Positions 22,099-30,003 are shown, counted from the first letter of the stretch. The stretch: DNA of 33,229 nt from Chloroflexota bacterium (GCA_018969115.1 JAGWYZ010000015.1:1-33229); one strand, 5' to 3'. Translations and numbers: made by a program. Notes: generated from the letters alone by a model not told the origin.

Positions 22099-22968
22099 GT
22101 GTTTAAAAAAGATATGTGGGATTTATTTATTGTCAACCCGATGACTAATATTCTTTTGCTCTTGTATGATATTTTGGGCAAAAATTATGTATTGGCCATT
22201 ATTGTTTTCACTTTGTTGATTAAATTAGTCACATTGCCGTTGACCATTAAGCAGCAAGTTGGCATGATGAAGATGAGCGCTTTGCAACCTCAGATTAAAG
22301 AGGTGCAAGAGAAATATAAGAATGACCCGCGCAAAATGCAAGAAGAAATGCGCAAGATCGGTTATAACCCAGTAAGTGGTTGTTTGCCTATGCTCATTCA
22401 GATGCCGGTGTTGATTGGGTTGTTTGGTGCAATTAACCGAACTTTGACAGTTGACCCAAAAAATCTGATTGATTTGGGCAAGCATTTGTATACATTTTTA
22501 CCCAATTTGTCATCGTTGGTACCGATTGATAGCACCTTTTTAGGTGTGTTTGATTTAGGCCGTCCAGATCGTTATTTGGTTGTGCCGATTGTGGTGGTGG
22601 TCACGACATTTTTGTCGAATAAGTTGATGATGCAGCCGACTACCGATCCTCAAATGGCGCAAACGAACCAGATGATGCAATGGATGACACCGATGATGTT
22701 TGGGTTCTTCATGCTTTCTACCCCGATTGGTTTGGGTATTTATTGGATTGTGAGTAATTTATTAGGCGTAGCTCAATATTATTTGACTAAGCCGATGATG
22801 GATAAGGCCCGTGCGCAATATAGCATGGTGACAGTTGGGGGTGGGGGTAAGCCGAGTGTGGCTGGCGTGGCCCCGCCACTAACACAGCTTACCCCGCCCC
22901 CTAAATCCAAGATTCGGGCAAAAAATAATTTAAACAAGCCAAATACGGATGGTAAGAATAAAAAGTAA
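22099..22968 (+). CDS. yidC: Membrane protein insertase YidC (short form)
   Basis: 289-aa Oxa1/YidC/Alb3 insertase, lacking the large periplasmic domain of Gram-negative YidC and lacking a lipobox. Five hydrophobic segments: about 14-45, 93-112, 152-172, 195-215 and 217-230. The groove segment IIVFTLLIKLVTLPLTIKQQ has Lys42 where most homologues have Arg. The cytosolic hairpin KEVQEKYKNDPRKMQEEMRK and GCLPMLIQMPVLIGLF are canonical. The basic C-terminal tail (KSKIRAKNNLNKP) could bind ribosomes. GTG 22099 is used; ATG 22114 (MWDLFIVNPM) fits the family equally well. A two-codon frame (ATG GTT TAG, 22091-22099) overlaps the GTG. Confidence 0.95.
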   Translation: MFKKDMWDLFIVNPMTNILLLLYDILGKNYVLAIIVFTLLIKLVTLPLTIKQQVGMMKMSALQPQIKEVQEKYKNDPRKMQEEMRKIGYNPVSGCLPMLIQMPVLIGLFGAINRTLTVDPKNLIDLGKHLYTFLPNLSSLVPIDSTFLGVFDLGRPDRYLVVPIVVVVTTFLSNKLMMQPTTDPQMAQTNQMMQWMTPMMFGFFMLSTPIGLGIYWIVSNLLGVAQYYLTKPMMDKARAQYSMVTVGGGGKPSVAGVAPPLTQLTPPPKSKIRAKNNLNKPNTDGKNKK

Positions 22969-23016
22969 TTGTGGCACAGCAATTTTATTTTGATTCTTAG
23001 TAGAATTGTTGTGTTT

Positions 23017-23022
23017 TATGAT
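23017..23022 (+). promoter_or_regulatory. -10 box of a probably leaderless transcript (jag)
   Basis: TATGAT ends 6 nt before ATG 23029; no Shine-Dalgarno. Confidence 0.4.
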
Positions 23023-23028
23023 GCCAGT

Positions 23029-23571
23029 ATGACGGAAAAAGAGCTAGATGGATCGCAAGCTGATAGGGCGGGTGGCTACGAAATGCTGGAACCCGAGGTG
23101 GAAGGGGCAGCGCTTGCGGTGGAATATACGCAAGGTATTCTTACACGCATGGGGTATAAACCGATCGTTGTGAGTCGTTCTATTCCCCCTAGTGATGAAG
23201 ATGACTCGGTATCATTGTGGGTAGATGTGCAGTGCCCCGATGCCGATCGTTTGTTAGAGTATCGGAATGAAGGGTTGGATGCATTGCAGCTTTTGGTGCA
23301 GACGATGTGGTCACATCAGACCAAAAGCAAGGTGCGCCTGACTGTGGATTTAAATGGGGTTAAAGCTGAGCATCAGAAAAGAATAATGCGGATGGCTGAA
23401 CGGATTGCCGAGCGGGTGGCGGCAGGTGGCAAAGCGATTGCGCTTGAACCAATGTTGCCGGGTGAACGCCGAATTGTGCATATGGCTCTACGTAATCACC
23501 CGTCAGTTTATACTGAGAGCACCGGTGAAGGTGGTTCGCGTCGTGTAGTGATTCGACCAAAAACAGTATAA
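23029..23571 (+). CDS. jag: R3H/KH RNA-binding protein (Jag/KhpB-like)
   Basis: 180-aa cytosolic RNA-binding protein that regularly follows yidC. An acidic N-terminus (EPEVEGAALAVEYTQGILTR) leads into a KH-like domain (VSLWVDVQCPDADRLLEYRN, GLDALQLLVQTMW), then the R3H domain: HQKRIMRMAERIAERVAAGG, LPGERRIVHMALRNHPSVYT, with the Arg-x3-His motif in ERRIVHM. The Jag_N domain of Bacillus KhpB/Jag is missing, as in many shorter homologues. ATG 23029 is chosen; an extension to 22969 would be unlike the family and crosses the -10-like TATGAT. It closes the rpmH-yidC block; mnmE is not next, and repeats follow. Confidence 0.9.
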   Translation: MTEKELDGSQADRAGGYEMLEPEVEGAALAVEYTQGILTRMGYKPIVVSRSIPPSDEDDSVSLWVDVQCPDADRLLEYRNEGLDALQLLVQTMWSHQTKSKVRLTVDLNGVKAEHQKRIMRMAERIAERVAAGGKAIALEPMLPGERRIVHMALRNHPSVYTESTGEGGSRRVVIRPKTV

Positions 23572-23638
23572 TTATATTGCCAAAAGGGGCGTGATGAGCA
23601 AAATATTGATTTTTTGCTTGTTACGCCTTTTTTTATTG

Positions 23639-23836
23639 TTTAAGCGCGTGTTTTTTGAAGCAATGTCCACTTTTTTGTCAACTGAAATCAATTGGTTTAA
23701 TGAAGTCAGAGTATATATTTAGACAAAATGAATGCCAGAAGCACTACCTTACGTTGTTACGAGGTGGTGTTGTCACCTCATAACAATGTTGAGATAATGA
23801 TTTAGGTGAAAAGTTGCTTTAGAAAATGCTGTCTAA
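23639..23836. repeat. F1 element copy C (198 bp, decayed)
   Basis: Same order as copy A1: TTTAAGCGCGTGTTTTTTGA at the left, CCACTTTTTTGTCAACTGAA, TATTTAGACAAAATGAATGC, a degraded hairpin around GTCACCTC, and TTGCTTTAGAAAATGCTGTC at the right. Many substitutions have spoiled the stem. Confidence 0.7.
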
Positions 23837-23847
23837 AGTTGGTGAAG

Positions 23848-23957
23848 TCGATTCTCAATAATTGATGTTTGAAGATGGCAAAGCTATCTTCAAACATCAA
23901 TTGATCATGAGTTCGGCGAAAATTTGTTTTCCCATTCACTTTTATTGAAAAGATGCG
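23848..23957. repeat. F2-like element copy I
   Basis: Left end GATTCTCAATAATTG, right end TTTTATTGAAAAGATGC. Stem arms 23860-23879 and 23883-23902 pair over 20 bp with a single G-T pair, around an AAA loop and a GGC/GCT tip. Reverse orientation, placed between copies C and F. Confidence 0.6.
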
Positions 23958-24011
23958 AGGTGAATTTTGGAAGCGCCAATCAGAGCATCAGATTTCATTG
24001 ATATATTTGGG

Positions 24012-24102
24012 ATGTCTTCTCAATAAAATGGGGGGAAATAAAACTATTTTTCGCCAAACGCACTATATCTTTGGGATTTACCCTAAATTATTGAGATGAT
24101 AC
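24012..24102. repeat. F2 element copy F, hairpin deleted, 8-bp target duplication (91 bp)
   Basis: Direct repeats TATTTGGG at 24004-24011 and 24103-24110 flank it. It keeps both ends (ATGTCTTCTCAATAAAATGG and TTATTGAGATGATAC), TATTTTTCGCCAAACGCACT and TTTGGGATTTACCC, but the central palindrome is missing after the first 12 or so bases of the left stem. Confidence 0.8.
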
Positions 24103-24118
24103 TATTTGGGTTTAAAAT
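24091..24118 (+). promoter_or_regulatory. Hybrid promoter: repeat-derived -35 plus native -10
   Basis: TTGAGA (24091-24096) is inside the F2 copy F terminus; TAAAAT (24113-24118) lies outside it, 16 nt downstream, and 7 nt before the GTG at 24126. The insertion therefore brought a -35-like hexamer to near-ideal spacing. Confidence 0.55.
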
Positions 24119-24125
24119 AACAATC

Positions 24126-24989
24126 GTGATTGATTATTTAGCAATTGGAACTGTTACCGAAGATGTATGGAAAGATGGCATAACCCCGGGTGGTACGGTT
24201 ATGTATTCAGCGCGCACTGCGCGTTCATTTGTGCAAAATGTTACCGTTGTTTCACCCGTTGCACCCTCGTTTGATATGGAAGGCACATTTCCGGGTATTA
24301 ACGTGCATCGAATTGCATCCCCAAATACGACACAGTTTGAGAATATTTACGAAAAGACAATTGTGAATGGCGAAGTGCGCTCGGTACGGCGACAAGTGGT
24401 GCGCCCTAGCCCAGTGCGGCTAAACGCCAGCCATATCACGCCTGCGTTATCACATAGTGCCATTGTGCATTTGGCCCCATTGTGTAATGAAATTGATGCC
24501 GATATTTTGGGCAAGTTTGATGCCAATACCTTTATTGGCTGCACTCCCCAAGGCTGGCTGCGGCGTTGGGATGCACAAGGCCATGTCAGCCAACGTGGGG
24601 CGAATTGGACAGATGCTGATGCTTTTTTTAAGCGCTGTAACGCGGTGGTGTTGAGCATTGAAGATGTAATGGGTGATTGGGCGGTGGTTGAGGATTGGGC
24701 ACGCCGCACCCCCTTTATGGTAGTGACAGTCGGGGCCGATGGTTGCTGCGCCTATATTAATGGCGAAATGCATCATGTGGCTGGGTATCACGCAACTGAG
24801 GTTGACCCGACCGGCGCTGGCGATATTTTTGCGGCTACTTTGTTTGTGGCATTGCAACAGCGGCGTTATGGTGATGATGTGTTATGCGCTTGTCGTTTTG
24901 CCAATTGTATTGCAGCCCAATCGGTGACACGCCCTCAATTGGCTGGCTTGCCTACCGCTGATGATATGGCAAAGTGCAAAGATTGCTAA
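24126..24989 (+). CDS. PfkB family carbohydrate kinase
   Basis: 287-aa ribokinase-like (PfkB) sugar or nucleoside kinase. The N-terminal region IDYLAIGTVTEDVWKDG with TPGGTVMYSARTARSF matches the substrate-binding start (Gly-Gly). The signature near the C-terminus, EVDPTGAGDIFAATLFVALQ, holds the anion hole and catalytic Asp (GAGD). VVTVGADGCCAYINGE is the usual ATP-side strand. The GTG at 24126 is preferred, with TAAAAT 7 nt upstream; the ATG at 24096 is in frame but lies within the terminus of an inserted repeat, so it would add ten residues encoded by the repeat and its target duplication. The substrate is unknown. Next to the coiled-coil membrane protein, 44 nt downstream. Confidence 0.85.
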   Translation: MIDYLAIGTVTEDVWKDGITPGGTVMYSARTARSFVQNVTVVSPVAPSFDMEGTFPGINVHRIASPNTTQFENIYEKTIVNGEVRSVRRQVVRPSPVRLNASHITPALSHSAIVHLAPLCNEIDADILGKFDANTFIGCTPQGWLRRWDAQGHVSQRGANWTDADAFFKRCNAVVLSIEDVMGDWAVVEDWARRTPFMVVTVGADGCCAYINGEMHHVAGYHATEVDPTGAGDIFAATLFVALQQRRYGDDVLCACRFANCIAAQSVTRPQLAGLPTADDMAKCKDC

Positions 24990-25021
24990 CTCAATTTTTA
25001 GCTGTCACTCATTGTGCGTGA

Positions 25022-25027
25022 TACACT
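25022..25027 (+). promoter_or_regulatory. -10 box of a probably leaderless transcript (coiled-coil protein)
   Basis: TACACT ends 6 nt before ATG 25034; no Shine-Dalgarno between. Confidence 0.45.
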
Positions 25028-25033
25028 TTATAT

Positions 25034-26650
25034 ATGGGTGAGCTAGGCAGTCTTGTATCAGAATGGTCACGGCGCGCACGCTTGCAAACAAGCTTGCGCT
25101 GGTTGTGCTTGGGCTTGGCAATTGGGCTAGGGCTGGCGCTAATTCCAGCGGTTGCGGCGCGGTATGCGCCTTTATTTAGCGTTTCGCAACTTGTGATAAT
25201 TGCGCTGGCGGCGACTGCCCTCAGCGCATTGATTGCATTAGCATGGCCTTGGTTGCGGGCAATTCGGCGCTCTACATTGGCATGGGCACGCTATTTTGAT
25301 CAACGTTTTGGGCTAAAAGAGCGGGTTTCGACCGCAATGGAAATTGAGGCTGGCACGCTTAATGTTAAAAATGATCTTATCCGCAAAAGCCAAGTAAGCG
25401 ATGCGACCAAGATTGCTGAGCGGGTCGATTTTAAACGCTTGTTGCCGCTCAAGATGCCGTGGAAAGACGCCCTCTTGATGCTGGTTTTGGCGGTTGGGTT
25501 GGTAGCTGCCATTGTCATTCCTAACCCTCAACAAGAGGTGTTGGCCGAAAAACTAAAACTGCAAGAAGAATTGGCGAAACAAGTGCAGCAACTTGAAGAT
25601 ATTAAGAGTTCGGTCAAAGATTCTAAATTTTTGACCGACTTGCAAAAAGAGCAGGCTTTGCAAGCGTTAGAGCAGGCCCAAGACCAATTACGCGATTCAA
25701 ATGCAAGTGAAGAGTCGGCTATGTCGGCGTTGAATGAGGCGCAAGAGAAATTAGATGCGCTGCGTGATGAGGTTGCGGCTCAGCAGGCACGTGATCTTGA
25801 GCGAACTGGGCAAGCTTTATCGCCTGATGAATTGACCAAGCAATTAGCAGAATCGCTTTCTAATCGCGATTTTGATACGGCGGCTGAGCAGTTGCGCAAA
25901 TTGGCTGGTAACGAAGGGCAAGAATTGACCCAAGATCAGCAGCAACGTTTGGCGAATCAGATGGAGCAGTTGGCAAAGGGTGTACAAAATTCTGACCCAA
26001 CCTTGGCTCAAGAGCTGCGCGATACGGCACAGGCATTGCGCGAAGGGCGAAATAATGATGCACGAAAATCGCTTGATCAAGCGGCAAAATCGTTAGAAAA
26101 GACCAGCCAAAATCAGGCCAGCCAAAAAGATTTGAATCAAGCTTCTAACGCTTTAAATGAGGCGCGGCGACAGGCGGCACGTAACCCAAACCAAAGCCAA
26201 TCTGGCAATGAACAAGGCGGCGAACAAGGCCAAGGTGAGCAAGGCAGTGGGCAGGGGGGCAATGAACAAGGCGAACAGGGTGGTGAGATGGCTGGCGAGG
26301 GCGCCGGTGAAGGCGGGCAAGCTGGTGCCGCAACAGCAGGAGACGGGGCTTCAAATTCATCACAACACAGTGAAGATACTGGATCGAGCAACAGCATTTA
26401 TGCGCCGCAACGCTTGAATGAAAAGGGCGAAAGTGTGCAATTGCCCGAAGCGCGTGGTGTGAATTCACCCAACCCATCGGGGCGCCCCAATCAGGCCCCC
26501 ACCGGCAATAGTACTGTGCCATATCAACAGGTGTATAGCCAATATGCCCAAGCCGCCGATGAGGCGCTGCAAAATGGGGATGTGCCGGTTGACATGCGCG
26601 ATTATGTGCGCGAATATTTCAGCTCGCTCAACCCACGACAAAGTAAGTAG
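25034..26650 (+). CDS. Membrane-anchored coiled-coil protein with low-complexity tail
   Basis: 538 aa, no named family recognised; the layout resembles DUF4175-like proteins. Two transmembrane helices at about 20-42 and 52-74, a cytosolic basic/amphipathic part (WARYFDQRFGLKERVSTAME), a third helix at about 148-166, then a long coiled coil from about 170 to 385 rich in Gln, Glu, Lys and Ala (EELAKQVQQLEDIKSSVKDS). Residues about 388-435 are almost only Gly, Gln, Glu and Asn (EQGGEQGQGEQGSGQGG). The C-terminal 50 residues are more ordered (VPYQQVYSQYAQAADEALQN, DMRDYVREYFSSLNP), a segment that in similar proteins follows such repeats. A role in the envelope is likely, biochemistry unknown. TACACT lies 6 nt before the ATG. 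Confidence 0.75.
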   Translation: MGELGSLVSEWSRRARLQTSLRWLCLGLAIGLGLALIPAVAARYAPLFSVSQLVIIALAATALSALIALAWPWLRAIRRSTLAWARYFDQRFGLKERVSTAMEIEAGTLNVKNDLIRKSQVSDATKIAERVDFKRLLPLKMPWKDALLMLVLAVGLVAAIVIPNPQQEVLAEKLKLQEELAKQVQQLEDIKSSVKDSKFLTDLQKEQALQALEQAQDQLRDSNASEESAMSALNEAQEKLDALRDEVAAQQARDLERTGQALSPDELTKQLAESLSNRDFDTAAEQLRKLAGNEGQELTQDQQQRLANQMEQLAKGVQNSDPTLAQELRDTAQALREGRNNDARKSLDQAAKSLEKTSQNQASQKDLNQASNALNEARRQAARNPNQSQSGNEQGGEQGQGEQGSGQGGNEQGEQGGEMAGEGAGEGGQAGAATAGDGASNSSQHSEDTGSSNSIYAPQRLNEKGESVQLPEARGVNSPNPSGRPNQAPTGNSTVPYQQVYSQYAQAADEALQNGDVPVDMRDYVREYFSSLNPRQSK

Positions 26651-26651
26651 A

Positions 26652-26719
26652 AAGTGCTAAATGCTAAGTTTGACAACTGACTTGAAACTCAGCACTCAGC
26701 ACTCAGCACTTCATGCTTA
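26652..26719. repeat. Heptamer-word palindrome between convergent genes
   Basis: Left arm AAGTGCTAAATGCTAAGTT; right arm ACTCAGCACTCAGCACTCAG followed by CACTT. The right arm is a 7-bp tandem repeat (CAGCACT) and the left its diverged complement. It fills most of the gap between converging gene ends and may act as a transcript end. Confidence 0.55.
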
Positions 26720-26728
26720 GCAATCTTT

Positions 26729-27772
26729 TTATCCCGCAATTCGGGTGGCGTGAGATTGGGCTTTGAGCGCGAGTTCCATCGCTAAGAAACAACGCCATTG
26801 TGGCATGGCGGTTTCGGTGCGGTTGAGCACATCTTGGATGAGTTGTGCGCCATAAGGGAGCGGGACGGCACTGCAATCGATGCGTTGGATGCCATCATGT
26901 TTGACGAGTAGCAGATGATCGATACCGGCTTGCCCGCCAATATCCACATATTTGCGCAGTTCGATATAACCTTCGGTGCCGAGCAAAGTGAGGCGACCGT
27001 CGCCCCAAGTCGGTAGGCCGTCGGGGGTATACCAATCGACCCGAATGTAGCCAGTGGCTGGGCCATGATGTCCATTTGTGCCGCGCACGGTGCAATCGCC
27101 AAAATCTTCCAGTTCGGGGTATTGTGGATATTTGAAATTACCGACTTGCGAGCTGACAATTTCGGCTTGGGTGACACCTGTAAAAAACAAAAACTGCTCA
27201 AATTGATGTGAGGCGATATCGCACAACACCCCGCCGTAGCGTTCTTTCATAAAAAACCAATCGGCACGGCCTGCCGCGTTGGGTTTGCGGGCGGTGGGTA
27301 GGTTGGTGCGATGTGGCCCGAGCCCGACCGTTTGCACCAAGCGCCCAATTGCGCCAGCGTGTACCAATTCACCGGCTTTAACGGTGCTGCGGGTTTCAAA
27401 ATGTTCGCTGTAGCAAATGCTATAAATGCGCTGGGTTTCGGCTTGCACACGGCGCACCTCATCGAGTTGGGCGAGGGTGGTCATGCCGGGTTTATCGCTC
27501 ATATAGTCTTTGCCATGCCGCATTACTTCGATGCCGAGCGGGGCGCGGTCGGCAGGGATGCTGGCGCTGAGCACGAGCTGAATGTTAGGGTCTTCGAGGA
27601 TGGCGCGTTTGTCGGCTACCCGTTTGACTTTCGGGAATTTGGGGGCAAATTCAGCGGCGAGATCTGGCTCTGGGGCGTACCAAGCAACGAATTTTGCGCC
27701 TGCGCCGAGCAGGCAGGCGATTTGGCCATAAATATGGCCGTGGTTGATGCCGATGACGGCGAAGTTAATCAT
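26729..27772 (-). CDS. Gfo/Idh/MocA family oxidoreductase
   Basis: 347-aa NAD(P)-dependent sugar or inositol dehydrogenase family member. The N-terminal Rossmann fold starts INFAVIGINHGHIYGQIACL (the usual GxGxxG is here GINHGH), followed by AILEDPNIQLVLSASIPADR and the EKP-like DKPGMTTLAQLDEV (Lys expected to be catalytic). The C-terminal beta-sheet domain includes RADWFFMKERYGGVLCDIAS with HQFEQFLFF (catalytic His region). ATG 27772 is chosen, as the longer frame to 28054 overlaps a gene remnant and has no family similarity. A TATAGT box lies 7 nt before the ATG without a Shine-Dalgarno. Substrate unknown; convergent with the coiled-coil protein. Confidence 0.86.
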   Translation of the reverse strand: MINFAVIGINHGHIYGQIACLLGAGAKFVAWYAPEPDLAAEFAPKFPKVKRVADKRAILEDPNIQLVLSASIPADRAPLGIEVMRHGKDYMSDKPGMTTLAQLDEVRRVQAETQRIYSICYSEHFETRSTVKAGELVHAGAIGRLVQTVGLGPHRTNLPTARKPNAAGRADWFFMKERYGGVLCDIASHQFEQFLFFTGVTQAEIVSSQVGNFKYPQYPELEDFGDCTVRGTNGHHGPATGYIRVDWYTPDGLPTWGDGRLTLLGTEGYIELRKYVDIGGQAGIDHLLLVKHDGIQRIDCSAVPLPYGAQLIQDVLNRTETAMPQWRCFLAMELALKAQSHATRIAG

Positions 27773-27779
27773 GGGGGCA

Positions 27780-27785
27780 ACTATA
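27780..27785 (-). promoter_or_regulatory. -10 box of a probably leaderless transcript (Gfo/Idh/MocA)
   Basis: On the minus strand TATAGT ends 7 nt before ATG 27772; it overlaps the stop codon of the upstream gene remnant. Confidence 0.4.
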
Positions 27786-28022
27786 ACCTGAAAGACTGCA
27801 TAATGGTAAAAATTGCCACCGCCGCCAGCCCCACCGCAAACAAACCGGCATAAAAGGCCACTCCCCATAAGCCCAGTTGCAAGGCCAAAACCAACGATAA
27901 CCCGTTCCAAAGCGCAAAGGCCAATTCGGCAAACACGATGCGGTCGAGGCCGAGGGTATATTGGTTGTGTGGGGTGGGGCGGGTAATGACAAAATCGGCC
28001 CCCGATTTTGGGGTGCGCTCGG
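27781..28022 (-). pseudogene. 3' remnant of a membrane glycosyltransferase-like gene
   Basis: A minus-strand frame reads ERTPKSGADFVITRPTPHNQ, then YTLGLDRIVFAELAFALWNG, two hydrophobic segments (LSLVLALQLGLWGVAFYAGL, FAVGLAAVAIFTIM) and stops at TAG 27781. The 'RTPK' element plus C-terminal membrane helices is typical of family 2 glycosyltransferases that end in the membrane. Everything upstream is replaced by a helicase fragment on the other strand. Only about 80 codons remain and no start is present. Confidence 0.55.
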
Positions 28023-28490
28023 GTGTTCTCCCAGTACCCGGAAAAAACCCTCAAACTCGTTTTTGACGAGTTACAGGATTACGAGCCCGAAATTTTTGAT
28101 GGCTCCTTGCCCGATGCAAAACGTAAGCGCATTATGGAGACATTTCAAGAGACTGCAAAGATCAAAGTATTGTTGATCTCCGTAAAAGCGGGCGGTACCG
28201 GCATCACCCTCACCAGTGCCAACCATGTCTTCCATTTTGACCATTGGTGGAACCCGGCAACTGCGGCTCAGGCCGAAGGCCGCGCCCGCCGTGACGGCCA
28301 GAAAAAACGTGTCTTTGTCACCTCTTTGCTCACCCGCAATACCATCGAGAAACGTATACACGATAAATTGGAGGAAAAACGATCGCTGTTTAATGCTGTA
28401 TTTGGTGATATGACAGACCTGTCCTTGGAAAAAGTTTTGACAGAAGATGAACTATTTGGCTTATTCGACCTGCAGAAAAAGCGGGTTTAG
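28008..28490 (+). pseudogene. 3' remnant of a SNF2-family helicase
   Basis: About 155 codons matching the second RecA domain of Swi2/Snf2 ATPases: RVFSQYPEKTLKLVFDELQ (motif IV region), IFDGSLPDAKRKRIMETFQ, LLISVKAGGTGITLTSANHV (motif V), FHFDHWWNPATAAQAEGRAR followed by RDGQKKRVFVTSLL (motif VI), and NTIEKRIHDKLEEKRSLFNA. The reading frame is intact to its stop at 28490, but the ATP-binding first domain and the N-terminal part (usually several hundred residues) are missing, and the TTG at 28008 has no ribosome site. It starts exactly where the glycosyltransferase remnant ends. Confidence 0.75.
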
Positions 28491-28637
28491 AGACAAATTT
28501 GAGGCCAGCGAGCAATAACTTTCAAGCAATTGAATGATATCAACTTGATGGTTTCGAAAATCTTACTTACGTTTGAGGGACTGGAACTACGTCACAAGCA
28601 GCCAGCCAGATATTTCGCTAATTCAATGTTAATTATT

Positions 28638-28667
28638 GATGTGACTCCACTTTTAGGGAGCCACATC
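28638..28667. other. Short stem-loop
   Basis: GATGTGACTCC and GGAGCCACATC pair at 10 of 11 positions around an 8-nt loop, in the gap between the helicase remnant and the convergent YgeY gene. Confidence 0.35.
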
Positions 28668-28701
28668 ACGGGGCGCAGATCCTGAGTTGATGAAAGGTTT
28701 T

Positions 28702-28760
28702 GCCGATTTCACTACCTATCCCCAAAAGCCACGCCTTTGGGGATAGGTAGTGAAATCGGC
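28702..28760. repeat. 25-bp perfect hairpin, F2-related (copy H)
   Basis: Arms 28702-28726 and 28736-28760 pair perfectly over 25 bp around AGCCACGCC. The base GCCGATTTCACTA has the same form as the other hairpins, and the following TCTTCATCTTTTT resembles the right flank of F2 copies, but the terminal repeats are lost. It stands 41 nt past the stop of YgeY and may also end its transcript. Confidence 0.6.
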
Positions 28761-28800
28761 TCTTCATCTTTTTGAGCTTTGCGCTAATGTGACGTTGTTG

Positions 28801-30003
28801 CTAGGCAATTAAGGCCGTAATAATGGCATAAAAAGCGGTCGATTGCACCACTTCGTCGAGCGATACCGAGTCATTGACAGTGTGAGCAGTTGTTTCATCA
28901 CCCGGGCCAAAGCCGATGGATGGGATGCCTGCTTTGCCTGCCCAATACGTGCCATTGGTGCTGAAATCCCATTTGCCAGTGGGGGCATTTGGCAAACCGA
29001 GTAGTGCCCGTGCTTGGATGCCCGCTTGCACTAGCGGATGGGCCTCATCGAGCGCCCAAGGTGGGAAATATTTATCGACTGGAAAGACGAAGCCGGTATA
29101 GCTTGGTTCATCGTAAAATAATTCTTCGACTTTGATCGCATCGCGGTGTTGGGGCGGCACGAGCGCTCGTACTTGTTCGACACATCCGTCTTTGGTTTCG
29201 CCAAAGGTGAGACGACGGTCGATATAAATGGTGGCTTCGTCGGGTACAGCGTTTAGGCTAGGGGTTTGCACCCGCATGTCACTGACCGTAATCTTGCCAT
29301 GCCCCAAAAATTCATGATCGCCCAATTGGGGTTCAAGTTTGCTGATGCCTTCGATAACGGGCAGCAGTTTGTAAATGGCGTTGTCGCCGACATGGTTGCT
29401 GGCGGCGTGGGCGCTTTTGCCTTTGCTCACCACTTTCATCTCGACGCGGCCTTTATGCCCACGATAGACTTGCATTTTGGTTGGCTCGCCGATGATGACA
29501 AAATCGGGCTTTACTTGGGGGTCAGCCACCACAAAAGAATTGGGGGCGATGCCGTCGCACCACTCTTCCATATTGCCAAAATAATAAACCGTCCAGCCAT
29601 CGAGTAAACCGAGGTCACGCGCCATTGCCAAGCCATAGACCATACCCGGGGTGCTGTTTTTTTCGTCGCAGGCCCCTCGCGCATACAAAATGCCGTCTTC
29701 AACTTTGCCGATGAAGGGGTCCCATTGCCAAGCCGAGCGGTCGCCAATGCCGACGGTGTCGATGTGTGAATCGAATACGATGATGCGTGGGCCATTGCCG
29801 ATACGCCCGATGGTGTTGCCCATTTTGTCGAAACGCACTTCATCGTAGCCAAGTTTGCGCATTTCTTGTTGAATACGTTCACCGACCGGGCCAATTTGCG
29901 AATCCATTGAGGGGATGGCACAGATTTCGCGCATGAAGTGGATAATATCGTCGCGTTTTTCATTCACACGTCGCTGAATTTCAGTGATGGGTAAATTTTT
30001 CAT
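28801..30003 (-). CDS. YgeY-type M20 family hydrolase
   Basis: 400-aa zinc hydrolase of the M20 family, close to the YgeY 'selenium metabolism hydrolase' subgroup that accompanies purine-degradation genes in enterobacteria. Metal and catalytic motifs: FDSHIDTVG (His80, Asp82), YARGACDEKNS (Asp ligand), FGNMEEWCDG (Glu-Glu), GEPTKMQVYRGHKGRVE, and the late KWDFSTNGTYWAGKAGIP with HTVNDSV (final His). The subgroup-typical IDRRLTFGET and KYFPPWALDEAHPLV are present. The ATG at 30003 has AAGG 5 nt upstream. The reaction is not firmly known; a peptidase or an ureido/carbamoyl hydrolase function is likely. Upstream, an F2 repeat end contributes a possible -35. Confidence 0.87.
   Translation of the reverse strand: MKNLPITEIQRRVNEKRDDIIHFMREICAIPSMDSQIGPVGERIQQEMRKLGYDEVRFDKMGNTIGRIGNGPRIIVFDSHIDTVGIGDRSAWQWDPFIGKVEDGILYARGACDEKNSTPGMVYGLAMARDLGLLDGWTVYYFGNMEEWCDGIAPNSFVVADPQVKPDFVIIGEPTKMQVYRGHKGRVEMKVVSKGKSAHAASNHVGDNAIYKLLPVIEGISKLEPQLGDHEFLGHGKITVSDMRVQTPSLNAVPDEATIYIDRRLTFGETKDGCVEQVRALVPPQHRDAIKVEELFYDEPSYTGFVFPVDKYFPPWALDEAHPLVQAGIQARALLGLPNAPTGKWDFSTNGTYWAGKAGIPSIGFGPGDETTAHTVNDSVSLDEVVQSTAFYAIITALIA

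Noticed and set aside
26170-26390. Separate repeat or frameshifted gene in the GEQ-rich region
   Set aside because: The frame is continuous with the coiled coil before and the ordered C-terminus after; it is a low-complexity linker.
27990-28010. F2-type hairpin at the remnant junction
   Set aside because: Only a 9-bp stem, no terminal repeats, and the glycosyltransferase reading frame runs through it, so it may be coincidence.
27773-28054. N-terminal extension of the Gfo/Idh/MocA protein
   Set aside because: The extra 94 residues are a low-complexity misread frame over a glycosyltransferase remnant; the Rossmann motif begins at ATG 27772.
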